Origin: Paenibacillus dendritiformis
GTDB lineage: Bacteria > Bacillota > Bacilli > Paenibacillales > Paenibacillaceae
Direction of reading: 5' to 3'
Length of the DNA: 64,000 bases
Assembly: GCF_021654795.1 (NCBI RefSeq)
Contig: NZ_AP025344.1
Span: 5,456,501-5,520,500 of the forward strand
Made by a program: the position numbers and the translations under genes. Shown piece by piece: positions 35,516-43,478 of this stretch. Under the pieces are notes generated by a model. It saw only the letters and a list, made by a program, of their open reading frames with translations, searched no databases and was not told where the DNA came from. The first letter of the stretch is position 1. Each line of letters starts with the position of its first letter.

Positions 35516-35878
35516 TCATCTATCATTATTCTGAAACCACGTTTCAAAATCATCTTCGTCGGATTCATTCTTACGTAAACCTCCGGACGAAGCGGCCTGG
35601 TTCCCCGTGTTAAGAGTTCCTGCATGAACGGATGAATTCATTTGCAGAATCCACCCTAATGTAAATAGGATAACGGCAAACAGCATATATTGTGCACAGT
35701 TTGTCATAAAGAAGTTTACAATTTCATATCTATTTTCGCTGGCCACCAACTGGCTCATGGCTATCATTTCAGAAATATAACCGTAGCTGTTGGCCGCCGA
35801 CCAAGCGGTATATAGCATTAGCAACCCGGCAAGTGCATATAGACCCATACTTAAAATGGGAATCTTCTTTTTTCTCAT
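35516..35878 (-). CDS. Small two-helix membrane protein, 120 aa
   Basis: Two hydrophobic segments (about 9-27, MGLYALAGLLMLYTAW, and 62-80, YMLFAVILFTLGWIL) with a loop of about 35 residues between them and an acidic, polar C-terminal tail (ESDEDDFETWFQN). Not a recognised family. It is the last gene of the minus-strand permease-ATPase operon, 53 bases after the ATPase stop, with GAGAAGGAAAAC before its ATG. It may be an accessory subunit of the exporter. Confidence 0.65.
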   Translation of the reverse strand: MRKKKIPILSMGLYALAGLLMLYTAWSAANSYGYISEMIAMSQLVASENRYEIVNFFMTNCAQYMLFAVILFTLGWILQMNSSVHAGTLNTGNQAASSGGLRKNESDEDDFETWFQNNDR

Positions 35879-35931
35879 GTTTTCCTTCTCTTTTCGCTAG
35901 ATTTTTTATGTTCAATCCTCACGGCCACGAC

Positions 35932-36615
35932 TTAGTCAGTTTCTCCAACTAAAAACAGTCTTCCCGCATGTATCCCCCATACCTCATCGGCAATAGAGGT
36001 CACCTTTTTGGAGTGGGTAACGATAATGACGCATTTGCCTTCCTCATGGGCAAGCGAAGTGAAAATCTTTAAAATTTCGGCTTCCGTATCCTTGTCCAAA
36101 TTTCCGGTCGGCTCATCGGCGATGATGATGCCTGGATGATGCGACAGCGCCCGTGCGATACCAACCCGCTGCTGTTCGCCGCCCGATAATTTCAGTACCG
36201 GCCTGTCGGCTGTTTCACGATCAATTCCAACTTTTTCAAGAATTTGATAGGCAAATTCCTTCTTATCCTTTTCAGGGCTCTTGCTGATGTTCATGGAAAG
36301 AACAATATTTTGAACCGCCGTAGCGCTTGTAAGCAGGTTATAAGCCTGAAAGATAACGCCGATGCTCTTTGCCCTGTAATCGTCGCGGTCAATTTTTTTC
36401 AGATCATCGCCCCGATAATAAATCGCACCTTCCTTACAAGTGTCAAGACCTGCCATCAGCGACAGCAGGGTGGACTTGCCAGAACCCGACTTGCCAATAA
36501 TCGTATACACTTTTCCTGCCTCGAACGCGGTGCTTACCTCTTTCAGAACGCTTTTTTTGGCGCCATCATATTTGTAGGAGACGTTTTGTAACGACAATAC
36601 ACTCATATTTATCAC
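35932..36615 (-). CDS. ABC transporter ATP-binding protein, MacB/LolD-like
   Basis: 227 residues. Walker A GKSGSGKST, signature LSGGEQQRVGIARAL, Walker B IIIADEPTGNLD and switch His (IIVTHSKKV). The LSGGEQQR and ADEPTGNLD motifs are those of MacB/LolD/FtsE-type ATPases that pair with FtsX-like permeases. The GTG overlaps the permease stop by sharing TAAGTG, with AAAGGA inside the permease end. An ATG three codons later is possible. It powers the adjacent permease; the likely job is antimicrobial peptide resistance or envelope maintenance. Confidence 0.9.
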   Translation of the reverse strand: MINMSVLSLQNVSYKYDGAKKSVLKEVSTAFEAGKVYTIIGKSGSGKSTLLSLMAGLDTCKEGAIYYRGDDLKKIDRDDYRAKSIGVIFQAYNLLTSATAVQNIVLSMNISKSPEKDKKEFAYQILEKVGIDRETADRPVLKLSGGEQQRVGIARALSHHPGIIIADEPTGNLDKDTEAEILKIFTSLAHEEGKCVIIVTHSKKVTSIADEVWGIHAGRLFLVGETD

Positions 36616-38052
36616 TTAATTCCTTTCCATAAGAATTTTAATCGGTTCGTATTTGGTAATTCGGGTGATCGATAGTAGACTCGCTAAAGATACGAGCAGC
36701 AACGCGATTCCTATAATTTGAAGAGCCGAGTTCATATTTAAGGAAAGATCGATGCTGCTGAGCGGCTCCACGTCTGCGCTTGGAAAGGAGCTCTGCGGAG
36801 CCATCATCATCATATTGCCTCCGCTTGGCTGTTGATTCGCTGCCTCTTCTGCCATTTCAATCTGGTTGGCAAGCAAGGCATTGGTGACTGGCTGCGCTGA
36901 CAGACTGCCCGCCCCAAGTCCAACCGCCAAGCATGCACAGGTTATGATTAAGATTTCAGACCACAATCCAAAAGCGACCTTCCTTTTTTTCATCCCCATC
37001 GCCCGCAGGACGCCGATTTCATATTTGCGCTCCCGGATAGAGATGGAGGAAAGAAGCGTGATAATGATGCCCCCGAGAATTAAAACGACCGCCATGAACG
37101 TCACAGCCACGCCTTTGAGTCCTTCCACGGGACCAATGATTTTATTGTAAGAAGCCTCATCCGTAGTAACTTCAAAGGTTTTCTCCAACCCTTTATCGTA
37201 TACTTCCTCAGCGAACGCATCCAACATGTCGGGTTGCTTCAGAAAATAGGTCGCTTCAACCTTGATCCCCGACATATCTGGTTGGATTTCCTGCACGACC
37301 GTCTCATAGGTCGTAAGTATTTCATTGCGGCGGTTAGTAAAAGCGTTTTTCATTGAGCCTTCCGAGTATTCGTCCGTCGCGTCATAGTAGGTTCCCACCA
37401 CGGTCAATTCATATGATATATCCGCACGTTTCCCTTCCATCATATTGTTCAATTCACCATATAACGATAGCTTATCCCCGATTTGAATCCCGTTTTTCTC
37501 CGCTAAATCCGTACTAATGATACCCTCGTTACGTTCTTCCGGCATTCTTCCTTCCGCAAGCTCCCGCATTCCATCCTCAAATTCAGTAAATTTATTTCCG
37601 AAAAGACTCAGCATGAACTGCATGGGTTCACCCTCGGACATACCTGGACCGCCACCCATCCGCATCAGGCCGCTTCCCGCGCCAAGCTCCGCGTCAATTG
37701 CGGTTATGTTTTCGCTGTTTACACCGGTTCTGGCCGTATATAGGCTGCTCTGCAGATATTCCGATTCGCCAAAAGCAATATAGTGGTCAGCAGGGATCGT
37801 CGGAATGGTTATCATGACCCGCCCATCTTTGCTGTTAGCCATGGCCTCCTCTCGTATTTTCTGCATGTTAGGTTCAAGACGCACTTCCGATCCAAAACGG
37901 CCCTTATAGTCGTCTATGATGCCATTTGCGGTGTTACGGATCATAATCGTGATCACGGTGGTAACGATAACGACCAAAATGATTGCGCCGATCAGAATGT
38001 TCCTCCCTCTATTTTGCAGCACATTGTGAAGCGCATTTTTTAAAATGTACAT
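36616..38052 (-). CDS. ABC transporter permease, FtsX/MacB type
   Basis: 478 residues from the ATG at 38052 (GGAGGAGAGAAC upstream). One membrane helix near the N-terminus (ILIGAIILVVIVTTVITIMI) is followed by an external domain of about 280 residues and three C-terminal helices (VAVTFMAVVLILGGIIITLL, ILIITCACLAVGLGAG, IIGIALLLVSLASLL). EIGVLRAMGMKKRKV lies between, the coupling motif of FtsX-like permeases. This is the MacB topology, a mechanotransmission transporter rather than a channel. The operon has its own promoter with a response-regulator box and is separated from the upstream kinase by a terminator. Confidence 0.9.
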   Translation of the reverse strand: MYILKNALHNVLQNRGRNILIGAIILVVIVTTVITIMIRNTANGIIDDYKGRFGSEVRLEPNMQKIREEAMANSKDGRVMITIPTIPADHYIAFGESEYLQSSLYTARTGVNSENITAIDAELGAGSGLMRMGGGPGMSEGEPMQFMLSLFGNKFTEFEDGMRELAEGRMPEERNEGIISTDLAEKNGIQIGDKLSLYGELNNMMEGKRADISYELTVVGTYYDATDEYSEGSMKNAFTNRRNEILTTYETVVQEIQPDMSGIKVEATYFLKQPDMLDAFAEEVYDKGLEKTFEVTTDEASYNKIIGPVEGLKGVAVTFMAVVLILGGIIITLLSSISIRERKYEIGVLRAMGMKKRKVAFGLWSEILIITCACLAVGLGAGSLSAQPVTNALLANQIEMAEEAANQQPSGGNMMMMAPQSSFPSADVEPLSSIDLSLNMNSALQIIGIALLLVSLASLLSITRITKYEPIKILMERN

Positions 38053-38122
38053 GTTCTCTCCTCCATGAAAATCGTTTTGCGACGAGCCCCGGATTCTCAT
38101 CGGAGAATAGAATACCGTCCCA

Positions 38123-38141
38123 ATCTAACTTTAATCTAACT
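38123..38141 (-). promoter_or_regulatory. Response-regulator box of the ABC operon
   Basis: ATCTAACT at 38123-38130 and 38134-38141 (AGTTAGAT on the minus strand), exactly 11 bp apart. The same pair precedes the response regulator gene at 40322-40340. A TATTCT -10-like sequence lies downstream on the minus strand. Confidence 0.75.
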
Positions 38142-38162
38142 TCGGATTCCAACATAAAAAAT

Positions 38163-38186
38163 AACCGGCAGGTTTATCTGCCGGTT
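38163..38186 (-). terminator. Terminator of the two-component operon
   Basis: AACCGGCAG pairs perfectly with CTGCCGGTT around six bases. On the minus strand it is followed by ATTTTTTATG. It lies 23 bases past the kinase stop. Confidence 0.8.
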
Positions 38187-38208
38187 AATCGGTTAGACAT
38201 CATTTTAT

Positions 38209-39633
38209 TTAATATGGTAAGTCCATTCGAAATAAAACGCCATTCTCCGCGTTCTCAAGCGCAAACGGGATTCCCATGAAATCGAGAGCTTTTTTTACAA
38301 TCGTAAGACCCAGGCCGCTGCGCCCCTGATCCCGGCTTCTGGCTTTATCCTCGCGGTAAAAAGGCTCAACAAGCTTATGCAGCATTTTCTCTTCAATCCT
38401 CACGCCGTTGTTGTAGACGCAAAGACGAACGCTTGTATTCACTTCCTGCGCATAGATATGGATTTGTCCGCCTTCCGGCGTATTTTGAACGGCGTTCATG
38501 ACAATGTTGGACAACGCTTTGCGGAACAGGCTTGGATCCAATGTACAGCACAGGTTCTCTGGAATATCCACATCGATGTTTTGCTCTTTTACATCCGCTA
38601 ACGTTCGGTAGGAAGTAAGAATCCCGGTCATAAATTCGTTAAGATGGATTCGCTCTTTTTCCTGTACGGTCATATCATTGCTCAACGTCACAATTTCTAA
38701 GATCTCCGAGACCAGTTGATTTTGTTCATTCATCATTTTCAAACATTCGCGTAAATATTTGGGGTATTCCGCGGGCGCAATCACATGTTCCAGCATCCCC
38801 TCCAGCAATGCACTGGTGGCGGCGATGGGCGTCTTTAACTCATGCGAAGCCGCGGAGAAAAAATACCGCTGATTCTCTTCCATTTCTTTTTCCCGCTCAA
38901 TTTCAATTTCCAATTGTTGAATTGTTACTTGCAATGTTTTATACATTTTATAGACATCTCCGGCAAGCTGTCCAATCTCGTCTTTACGGGAAGCCGGAGC
39001 AGGGACTGGCTCCAAATCAGCCATTTTCTTGGTGTCTTTCGCGATTTTTTCAATCGGCTTTGCGATTTGTCTGGCAAATAGGGCTGCGGCAAGCAGACTT
39101 GCCAAGAATATCATCCCAAAAGCGAAAACCATTTTTTCTATGACTTCGCTATATACTTTAGTTCCCGATATCGTACCCGTAACATATAAGGTTACGCCCC
39201 CCGAAGCTTTCACCAGGAATTGAAACCGCTCGTTGGCATCGCTTGTCAGAAAATGATAATTACGCTCCGTAAATGCATTTCCTTTGATGATAACATGGCT
39301 TGGCGGCGGTAATCCGATATCATTTTTCATCATCGTAAAATTTTCGGTTTGATATAAAATTTGTCCATCGGAAGCCTCCAAGCAAAATTCAAAGGACGTG
39401 TTTTTTTCGTGAAAATTTTTAGCGATATTCATTATTTCATCCTCGGATTTTCCATGCAGATGATTGAGAAGAGGCTGAAATACCTCTGATATTTGCTGGC
39501 GCTGCGTTGACTCAACGACCGATTTGACTTGGTCGAAGAAAAAGATAAACATAAAAAATATAACAAAAAGCAAGATCAGCGCGGTATAGAAAAACACCTT
39601 TCCATAAATTCCAAAAAGCCTGCGCTTAATCAT
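38209..39633 (-). CDS. Sensor histidine kinase with external sensor domain
   Basis: 474 residues from the ATG at 39633, which overlaps the regulator stop by 8 bases and has GGAGG upstream. Two membrane helices (about 12-32 and 165-187) flank an external domain of about 130 residues. Then come HAMP-like and coiled regions, the DHp motif FFSAASHELKTPIAATSALLEGM and the catalytic domain (IVMNAVQNTPEGG, GLGLTIVKKAL). The G1 box is weak: CVYNNGVRIEEK in place of DNGxGI. It signals to the adjacent OmpR-type regulator and presumably controls the MacB-like exporter. Confidence 0.9.
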   Translation of the reverse strand: MIKRRLFGIYGKVFFYTALILLFVIFFMFIFFFDQVKSVVESTQRQQISEVFQPLLNHLHGKSEDEIMNIAKNFHEKNTSFEFCLEASDGQILYQTENFTMMKNDIGLPPPSHVIIKGNAFTERNYHFLTSDANERFQFLVKASGGVTLYVTGTISGTKVYSEVIEKMVFAFGMIFLASLLAAALFARQIAKPIEKIAKDTKKMADLEPVPAPASRKDEIGQLAGDVYKMYKTLQVTIQQLEIEIEREKEMEENQRYFFSAASHELKTPIAATSALLEGMLEHVIAPAEYPKYLRECLKMMNEQNQLVSEILEIVTLSNDMTVQEKERIHLNEFMTGILTSYRTLADVKEQNIDVDIPENLCCTLDPSLFRKALSNIVMNAVQNTPEGGQIHIYAQEVNTSVRLCVYNNGVRIEEKMLHKLVEPFYREDKARSRDQGRSGLGLTIVKKALDFMGIPFALENAENGVLFRMDLPY

Positions 39634-40291
39634 CCTCGGCCTCCAAACAGTAACCAATCCCCTTTACAGTCTTGATGATATTTTTAGGCAATTTATCCCT
39701 CAGCTTTTTGATGGTTGCGTGAATAATACCCTCGTTTCCATCAAAATCATACCCCCAAATCTTAATCAGCAACGTTTCATGCGATACAATTTTATATCTG
39801 TTTTGGGCAAGCAGCAGCAATATCTCAAATTCCTTTGGCGACAGCTGGATCTTTTCGCCGCTATATTCCGCTCCGTACGTTTCGGGGAAGACGGTCAGTT
39901 TTCCTGCTGTAATTTCTTTTTTGATGGCCCCGCTCCGCCGTAAAATAGCTTCCACACGTTTGACAAGAATCGGCATAGAGAACGGCTTGGTGACGTAATC
40001 ATCCGCTTCATTCGTATATGCGGTCAGCTGATTCCGATCATCGCCCAAAGCAGTCATCATCAATACCGGGGTATCGTTTATTTTACGGAGCTCCTTCAAC
40101 AGTTCCTGTCCGTCCATGCCCGGCAGCATAATATCCAGTATGATGAGGTGGTACGGTTTGTTATAAAATTGATCGAGCGCGTCATCGCCATCCGAACACG
40201 TATCGACATGATAACCCGCGTTTTGCAAAAATTTTTGCACCATCGTCCTGATATGCTCATCATCCTCGACAACCAAGATTGTAATCTCCAT
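39626..40291 (-). CDS. OmpR-family response regulator
   Basis: 221 residues starting MEITILVVEDDEHIRTMV. Acidic pocket EDDE, phospho-Asp in LIILDIMLPG (about residue 52), MMTALGD and VTKPFSMPILVKRV for the switch residues. The C-terminal winged helix includes LSPKEFEILLLLAQNRYKIVS and IIHATIKKLRDKL. It is the first gene of a regulator-kinase operon. The promoter carries the direct repeat AGTTAGAT, also found before the exporter operon, so it probably activates itself and the exporter. Confidence 0.9.
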   Translation of the reverse strand: MEITILVVEDDEHIRTMVQKFLQNAGYHVDTCSDGDDALDQFYNKPYHLIILDIMLPGMDGQELLKELRKINDTPVLMMTALGDDRNQLTAYTNEADDYVTKPFSMPILVKRVEAILRRSGAIKKEITAGKLTVFPETYGAEYSGEKIQLSPKEFEILLLLAQNRYKIVSHETLLIKIWGYDFDGNEGIIHATIKKLRDKLPKNIIKTVKGIGYCLEAEDD

Positions 40292-40321
40292 AATCTCACC
40301 CGAAGCCAATATAACATGAAA

Positions 40322-40340
40322 ATCTAACTTTTATCTAACT
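40322..40340 (-). promoter_or_regulatory. Response-regulator box of the two-component operon
   Basis: ATCTAACT at 40322-40329 and 40333-40340, 11 bp apart, read as AGTTAGAT on the minus strand, followed by a TATATT -10-like sequence. Same box as at 38123-38141. Confidence 0.75.
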
Positions 40341-40587
40341 AGGATGTAACAGCATGGCCTTGAATCATTTTCCAAGGGGGGGCGACTTAATAACAAAGAC
40401 TTCATGACAAAGGTGTTTTTTACGCTTCTGCTCAACGGAGATTGAACCATATCTTTCACTTTGGTGACGGAATGCGGTCTGGAGGATTGATTGATAGATG
40501 CTTTAACAGATATTCGGAACTTTCGCGCCCCTCTTCCGTGTTCTGCCGGAAGATTCCAGAGCGTCGAGAACAATTTCAAAAGCCCCC

Positions 40588-40624
40588 TTGACACTTGCTA
40601 TGTGTTGTAACTATAATAGTTACA
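40588..40624 (+). promoter_or_regulatory. Promoter with overlapping operator of a truncated Rrf2 gene
   Basis: TTGACA (40588-40593), 18 bases, TATAAT (40612-40617). The palindrome TGTAACTATAATAGTTACA (40606-40624) covers the -10, so a bound repressor would block RNA polymerase. The core TGTAA, nine bases, TTACA recurs at 40798-40816. The stretch from 40341 to 40587 holds no gene. Confidence 0.75.
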
Positions 40625-40641
40625 CCGCGAGGGTGTCAGTA

Positions 40642-40774
40642 ATGAAACCAAGCAGCAGATTTTCCAAAGCGGTTCACATTCTTTCATTGCTTGTTCCAGC
40701 CAAGGATGCGCACTGCCACATCGGAATGGATTGCTGGCAGCGTCGGAACGAATCCGGTTATCGGAAAATAAAGT
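40642..40774 (+). pseudogene. Truncated Rrf2-family regulator
   Basis: Starts MKPSSRFSKAVHILSLL, the typical N-terminal helix of Rrf2 regulators. After KDAHC a frameshift is needed to read SEWIAGSVGTNPVI, the Rrf2 recognition helix. The frame then ends and no wing, cysteine or dimer helix follows. Only about 45 of roughly 140 residues remain. The operator and promoter ahead of it are still intact. Confidence 0.8.
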
Positions 40775-40795
40775 GAACCCATTTTTTTTGGAATG

Positions 40796-40818
40796 GTTGT
40801 AATAAAGTTGGTTACAAC
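40796..40818 (+). promoter_or_regulatory. Second Rrf2-type operator, before the lipoprotein gene
   Basis: GTTGTAA and TTACAAC form an inverted repeat with nine bases between them. This is the same TGTAA, nine bases, TTACA core as at 40606-40624, about 104 bases before the lipoprotein start. Confidence 0.6.
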
Positions 40819-40921
40819 ACCAAATCTCGAAATCCAATGAAAGGAGAGTCGTGGATTACGACGTGCATGACATGCTGGTAGCCAAAATCGTTATCAATAT
40901 AAGGAAGAGGGAGATTTGACG

Positions 40922-41851
40922 ATGTTTAGTAAGAAATCATCGATGGGAATTATTTTATTGCTTTGTATCGCGTTATTGCTGAGCGCATGCTCCGGCGAGG
41001 CGAGTACGACGAATACCGCGAGCGAAGGAACTCAAACGCCGGCGACGGACCTCAAGATCACGCCGTTCAACCCTGGAGAAAGCGGCCTCTTCTCCGTGAC
41101 CTCAAGCCTGATCGAAGGACCGAACGAGGTACTGCTCGTCGATGCTCAGATCGAAAAGAACTACGCCGAGCAACTGGTCAAGATGATCCGCGACACCGGA
41201 AAGAAGCTGACTACGGTTTATATCAGCCACCAGGATCCGGATTTCTACTTCGGCCTGTCGGCGATCCGCGAGGCATTTCCTGACGTAAAGATCGTTGCCA
41301 CCCCGGCCACTGTGGAAGGGATCAAGGCAACTATCCAGCTCAAAAGCGATTTCTGGAGTCCGATCCTGAAAGAAAACGCCCCAACCGCGCTGATCGTCCC
41401 TGATGTCCTTGACGGGGATAAACTGACAGTCGATGGCGAAACCGTGCAGGTGATCGGTCTCGACGGTCCGGATCCGTCGCATACCGTCCTGTGGGTTCCG
41501 TCGAAAAAGACCATCCTTGGCGGTGTGCCGATCTACGAGAACCTGCACGTCTGGATGGCAGACAACCAGACCCCGGAGAGCCGTGACCACTGGCGGGAGA
41601 TTCTGGAGCGGATTCTTGCCCTGAAGCCGGAACGGGTTATCCCGGGCCATTACCTGGGCAAGAGCTCCGAAGATACATCCAGCGTCGTCTTTACCCGTGA
41701 CTACCTTGCAGAATTTGAAGCTGCGGCAAAGCAGGCCAAAAATTCCGCAGAGCTGATTGCAGCGATGCAGAAGGCCCATCCGGACTTAAAGAACACAAGT
41801 GATCTGGAATTGGGCGCCCAGGTGATCAAGGGTGAGCGTTCCTGGCCATGA
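40922..41851 (+). CDS. Metallo-beta-lactamase-fold lipoprotein
   Basis: 309 residues from the ATG at 40922 (GGGAG upstream). Lipoprotein signal with LLLSAC and the lipid-modified Cys at 23, then a metallo-beta-lactamase fold. The metal motif, normally HxHxDH, reads SHQDPDFYFG: the first His and the Asp are kept, the second His is Asp and the last His is Phe. Later ligand positions show DPSHT and IPGHY. This resembles the altered ODP/flavodiiron-like sites, so it may bind metal differently or not act as a hydrolase. It follows a truncated Rrf2 regulator gene and carries a matching operator, which suggests control by redox or nitrosative stress. Confidence 0.8.
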   Translation: MFSKKSSMGIILLLCIALLLSACSGEASTTNTASEGTQTPATDLKITPFNPGESGLFSVTSSLIEGPNEVLLVDAQIEKNYAEQLVKMIRDTGKKLTTVYISHQDPDFYFGLSAIREAFPDVKIVATPATVEGIKATIQLKSDFWSPILKENAPTALIVPDVLDGDKLTVDGETVQVIGLDGPDPSHTVLWVPSKKTILGGVPIYENLHVWMADNQTPESRDHWREILERILALKPERVIPGHYLGKSSEDTSSVVFTRDYLAEFEAAAKQAKNSAELIAAMQKAHPDLKNTSDLELGAQVIKGERSWP

Positions 41852-41930
41852 TATAACGCTGACGGCCGGTAGCTGACGGCCTTGAACTGTGGCCCTTAAC
41901 GTGGACAGTATAAAAAATCACTACGTTGCC

Positions 41931-41969
41931 AGAAGATGATTCCTATTCGTTAGGGGTCATCTTCTTTAA
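41931..41969 (+). terminator. Terminator after the lipoprotein gene
   Basis: AGAAGATGA pairs with TCATCTTCT around a 17-base loop, followed by TTAAT. The stretch to 42092 holds no gene. Confidence 0.65.
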
Positions 41970-42092
41970 TGTCCACTGATAGCGCTCAGTGTCGTAAAAG
42001 TGTATGTACTCATTAATGCAAGTACGAAGCTCGTCAGGTGCAGTAACAGAGTGGTTGTTAGAATACCGCGTGAAAAAAATAGTAAAAACGTA

Positions 42093-42123
42093 TTGACATT
42101 GGAGTTTACTCCAATGTTATTTT
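42093..42123 (+). promoter_or_regulatory. MerR-type promoter with 19-bp spacer
   Basis: TTGACA (42093-42098), a 19-base spacer, then TATTTT (42118-42123). The spacer is the inverted repeat TTGGAGTTTACTCCAA. An over-long spacer with a central dyad is the hallmark of promoters activated by MerR proteins through DNA untwisting. It lies directly before the merR-like gene. Confidence 0.8.
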
Positions 42124-42129
42124 TGATGT

Positions 42130-42603
42130 ATGGAAAAACAATATTCTATAAAAGAGGTTTCACGGATACTTGGTATCCCGAAGGATACGCTTCGGTACTA
42201 TGACCGTATTGGACTCGTCTCACCGTCTCGGGAACACAATTCTTACCGCAGTTATTCTAAGGAGGACCTCATCGATTTGATGAATATTCAAATCATGAAG
42301 TATGCGGACTTTTCTCTAGAAGAAATCAAAGAGAAGTTTCAATTCCACAGAATGCAGAGTGTAGATCCTGCTTATTACCAGGAGGTCGCTGAATTCCTTG
42401 ATTCCAAAAAAGCAGAAACGCGCAAAAAAATTGCACATCTTGAAAAGGTCAGTCAGTTGCTAGACGTAGCAATTGAATCACTAAGGGACTTTAATCATGA
42501 AAGTGACCAGCGGCTGGCAGCGTTCGTTCGGGAGATTTACCGGGATCTGCACAAGAAGGATCCTGGAATAACTAAGGAGGATTGTGATGGACGTGAAAAT
42601 TAA
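42130..42603 (+). CDS. MerR-family regulator
   Basis: 157 residues. Winged helix YSIKEVSRILGIPKDTLRYYDRIGLVSPSREHNSYRSYS at the N-terminus, then a long coiled-coil dimer helix (EVAEFLDSKKAETRKKIAHLEKVSQLLDVAIESL). No cysteine metal site is present, so an organic ligand is likelier than a metal. Its own promoter has the MerR-type 19-bp spacer. The next gene overlaps its end by 17 bases and encodes a membrane protein, the probable regulated partner. Confidence 0.9.
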   Translation: MEKQYSIKEVSRILGIPKDTLRYYDRIGLVSPSREHNSYRSYSKEDLIDLMNIQIMKYADFSLEEIKEKFQFHRMQSVDPAYYQEVAEFLDSKKAETRKKIAHLEKVSQLLDVAIESLRDFNHESDQRLAAFVREIYRDLHKKDPGITKEDCDGREN

Positions 42604-43033
42604 AAATTATTACTATCTGATTGCTGGCGTTCTTGCAATACTGTTTGCCGTTACACACGCATGGAACGGGCAATCCGCTGTACTGCCGATGCTCTTGGTG
42701 AATGATATAGCCATGGATACACGGATAGTATTTAGGTATGTCTGGCATATTATCACTGCGGAGAATCTGATCTTCGGCATTGTATTCATTATCCTCTCAT
42801 TTCAAAGCGAGCGATCGAAGATCCGGTCTGCTGCATGGATAATCGTGTCACTTCTGCTCGTTCGTCTGATTGTCATTCTTGGTGTAACGGCATATTATGA
42901 TGTTTCGGCACTTACGGACACATTAATTGATTCGATTGCCATCCTAATCTATGTCGCTTTCATCATACTGGGCATAAGAATGAAGAAAAAAGAGTTGGGA
43001 AGTCAATCGGCACAATCCAGTAGGAAAGTTTAA
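42587..43033 (+). CDS. Four-helix membrane protein co-expressed with MerR
   Basis: 148 residues from the ATG at 42587, with AAGGAGG upstream inside the merR end. Four hydrophobic segments (YYYLIAGVLAILFAVTHAW, NLIFGIVFIILSF, SAAWIIVSLLLVRLIVILGV, IDSIAILIYVAFIILGI) and short loops. It is not assigned to a named family. Overlap with the MerR gene indicates coupling. A membrane function induced by the MerR ligand is an inference from this arrangement. Confidence 0.75.
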   Translation: MDVKIKNYYYLIAGVLAILFAVTHAWNGQSAVLPMLLVNDIAMDTRIVFRYVWHIITAENLIFGIVFIILSFQSERSKIRSAAWIIVSLLLVRLIVILGVTAYYDVSALTDTLIDSIAILIYVAFIILGIRMKKKELGSQSAQSSRKV

Positions 43034-43075
43034 AGAACTAACTGGGGGGCGTATCACTGCCAGTGATCGCAATAC

Positions 43076-43094
43076 GCTAACGGGAAACGTTAGC
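43076..43094 (+). terminator. Hairpin after the MerR operon
   Basis: GCTAACG pairs perfectly with CGTTAGC around GGAAA, 43 bases past the stop. No strong T-run. Confidence 0.45.
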
Positions 43095-43165
43095 TCAATA
43101 AATTGGCTTTTACCACTTTTGAGCAGATGCTAAAATACATGTGTACCAGTTAACCTCCGAGTCTA

Positions 43166-43303
43166 ATGTGGCCTCCGAAATCGGATACCGATCTGGCGAC
43201 CATCGGCTCCTCCGCTTATCGGGTCTACCGCTATGAAGTCTACTATCAAGCTCAAGTTGGGGATACATTAGCCCAGATTAAAACGCAGCTCAATGCTGCA
43301 TAG
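43166..43303 (+). pseudogene. Short gene remnant, 45 codons
   Basis: Reads WPPKSDTDLATIGSSAYRV and ends QVGDTLAQIKTQLNAA. A stop precedes the ATG and there is no ribosome site. The ending looks like the C-terminus of a longer protein, but no family can be named. Confidence 0.3.
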
Positions 43304-43382
43304 GCATACTGTCATATTTTTCAACTCCAAAATTATTGAATCGATTATTGGCAAGTATGTTATATAAACAAACCAAAAGAAA

Positions 43383-43442
43383 AACCACCGGTTCCTCCGC
43401 AATGCACAATCACCCGCATCAGGGGAAGAGAACCGATGGTTT
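43383..43442 (-). terminator. Terminator of the phosphotransferase/RsgA operon
   Basis: On the minus strand AAACCATCGGTTC pairs with GAACCGGTGGTTT around a long loop, followed by TTCTTTTGG. Confidence 0.65.
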
Positions 43443-43478
43443 ATCCCTAATTCAATACATCACTGCCCATGACCGCTG

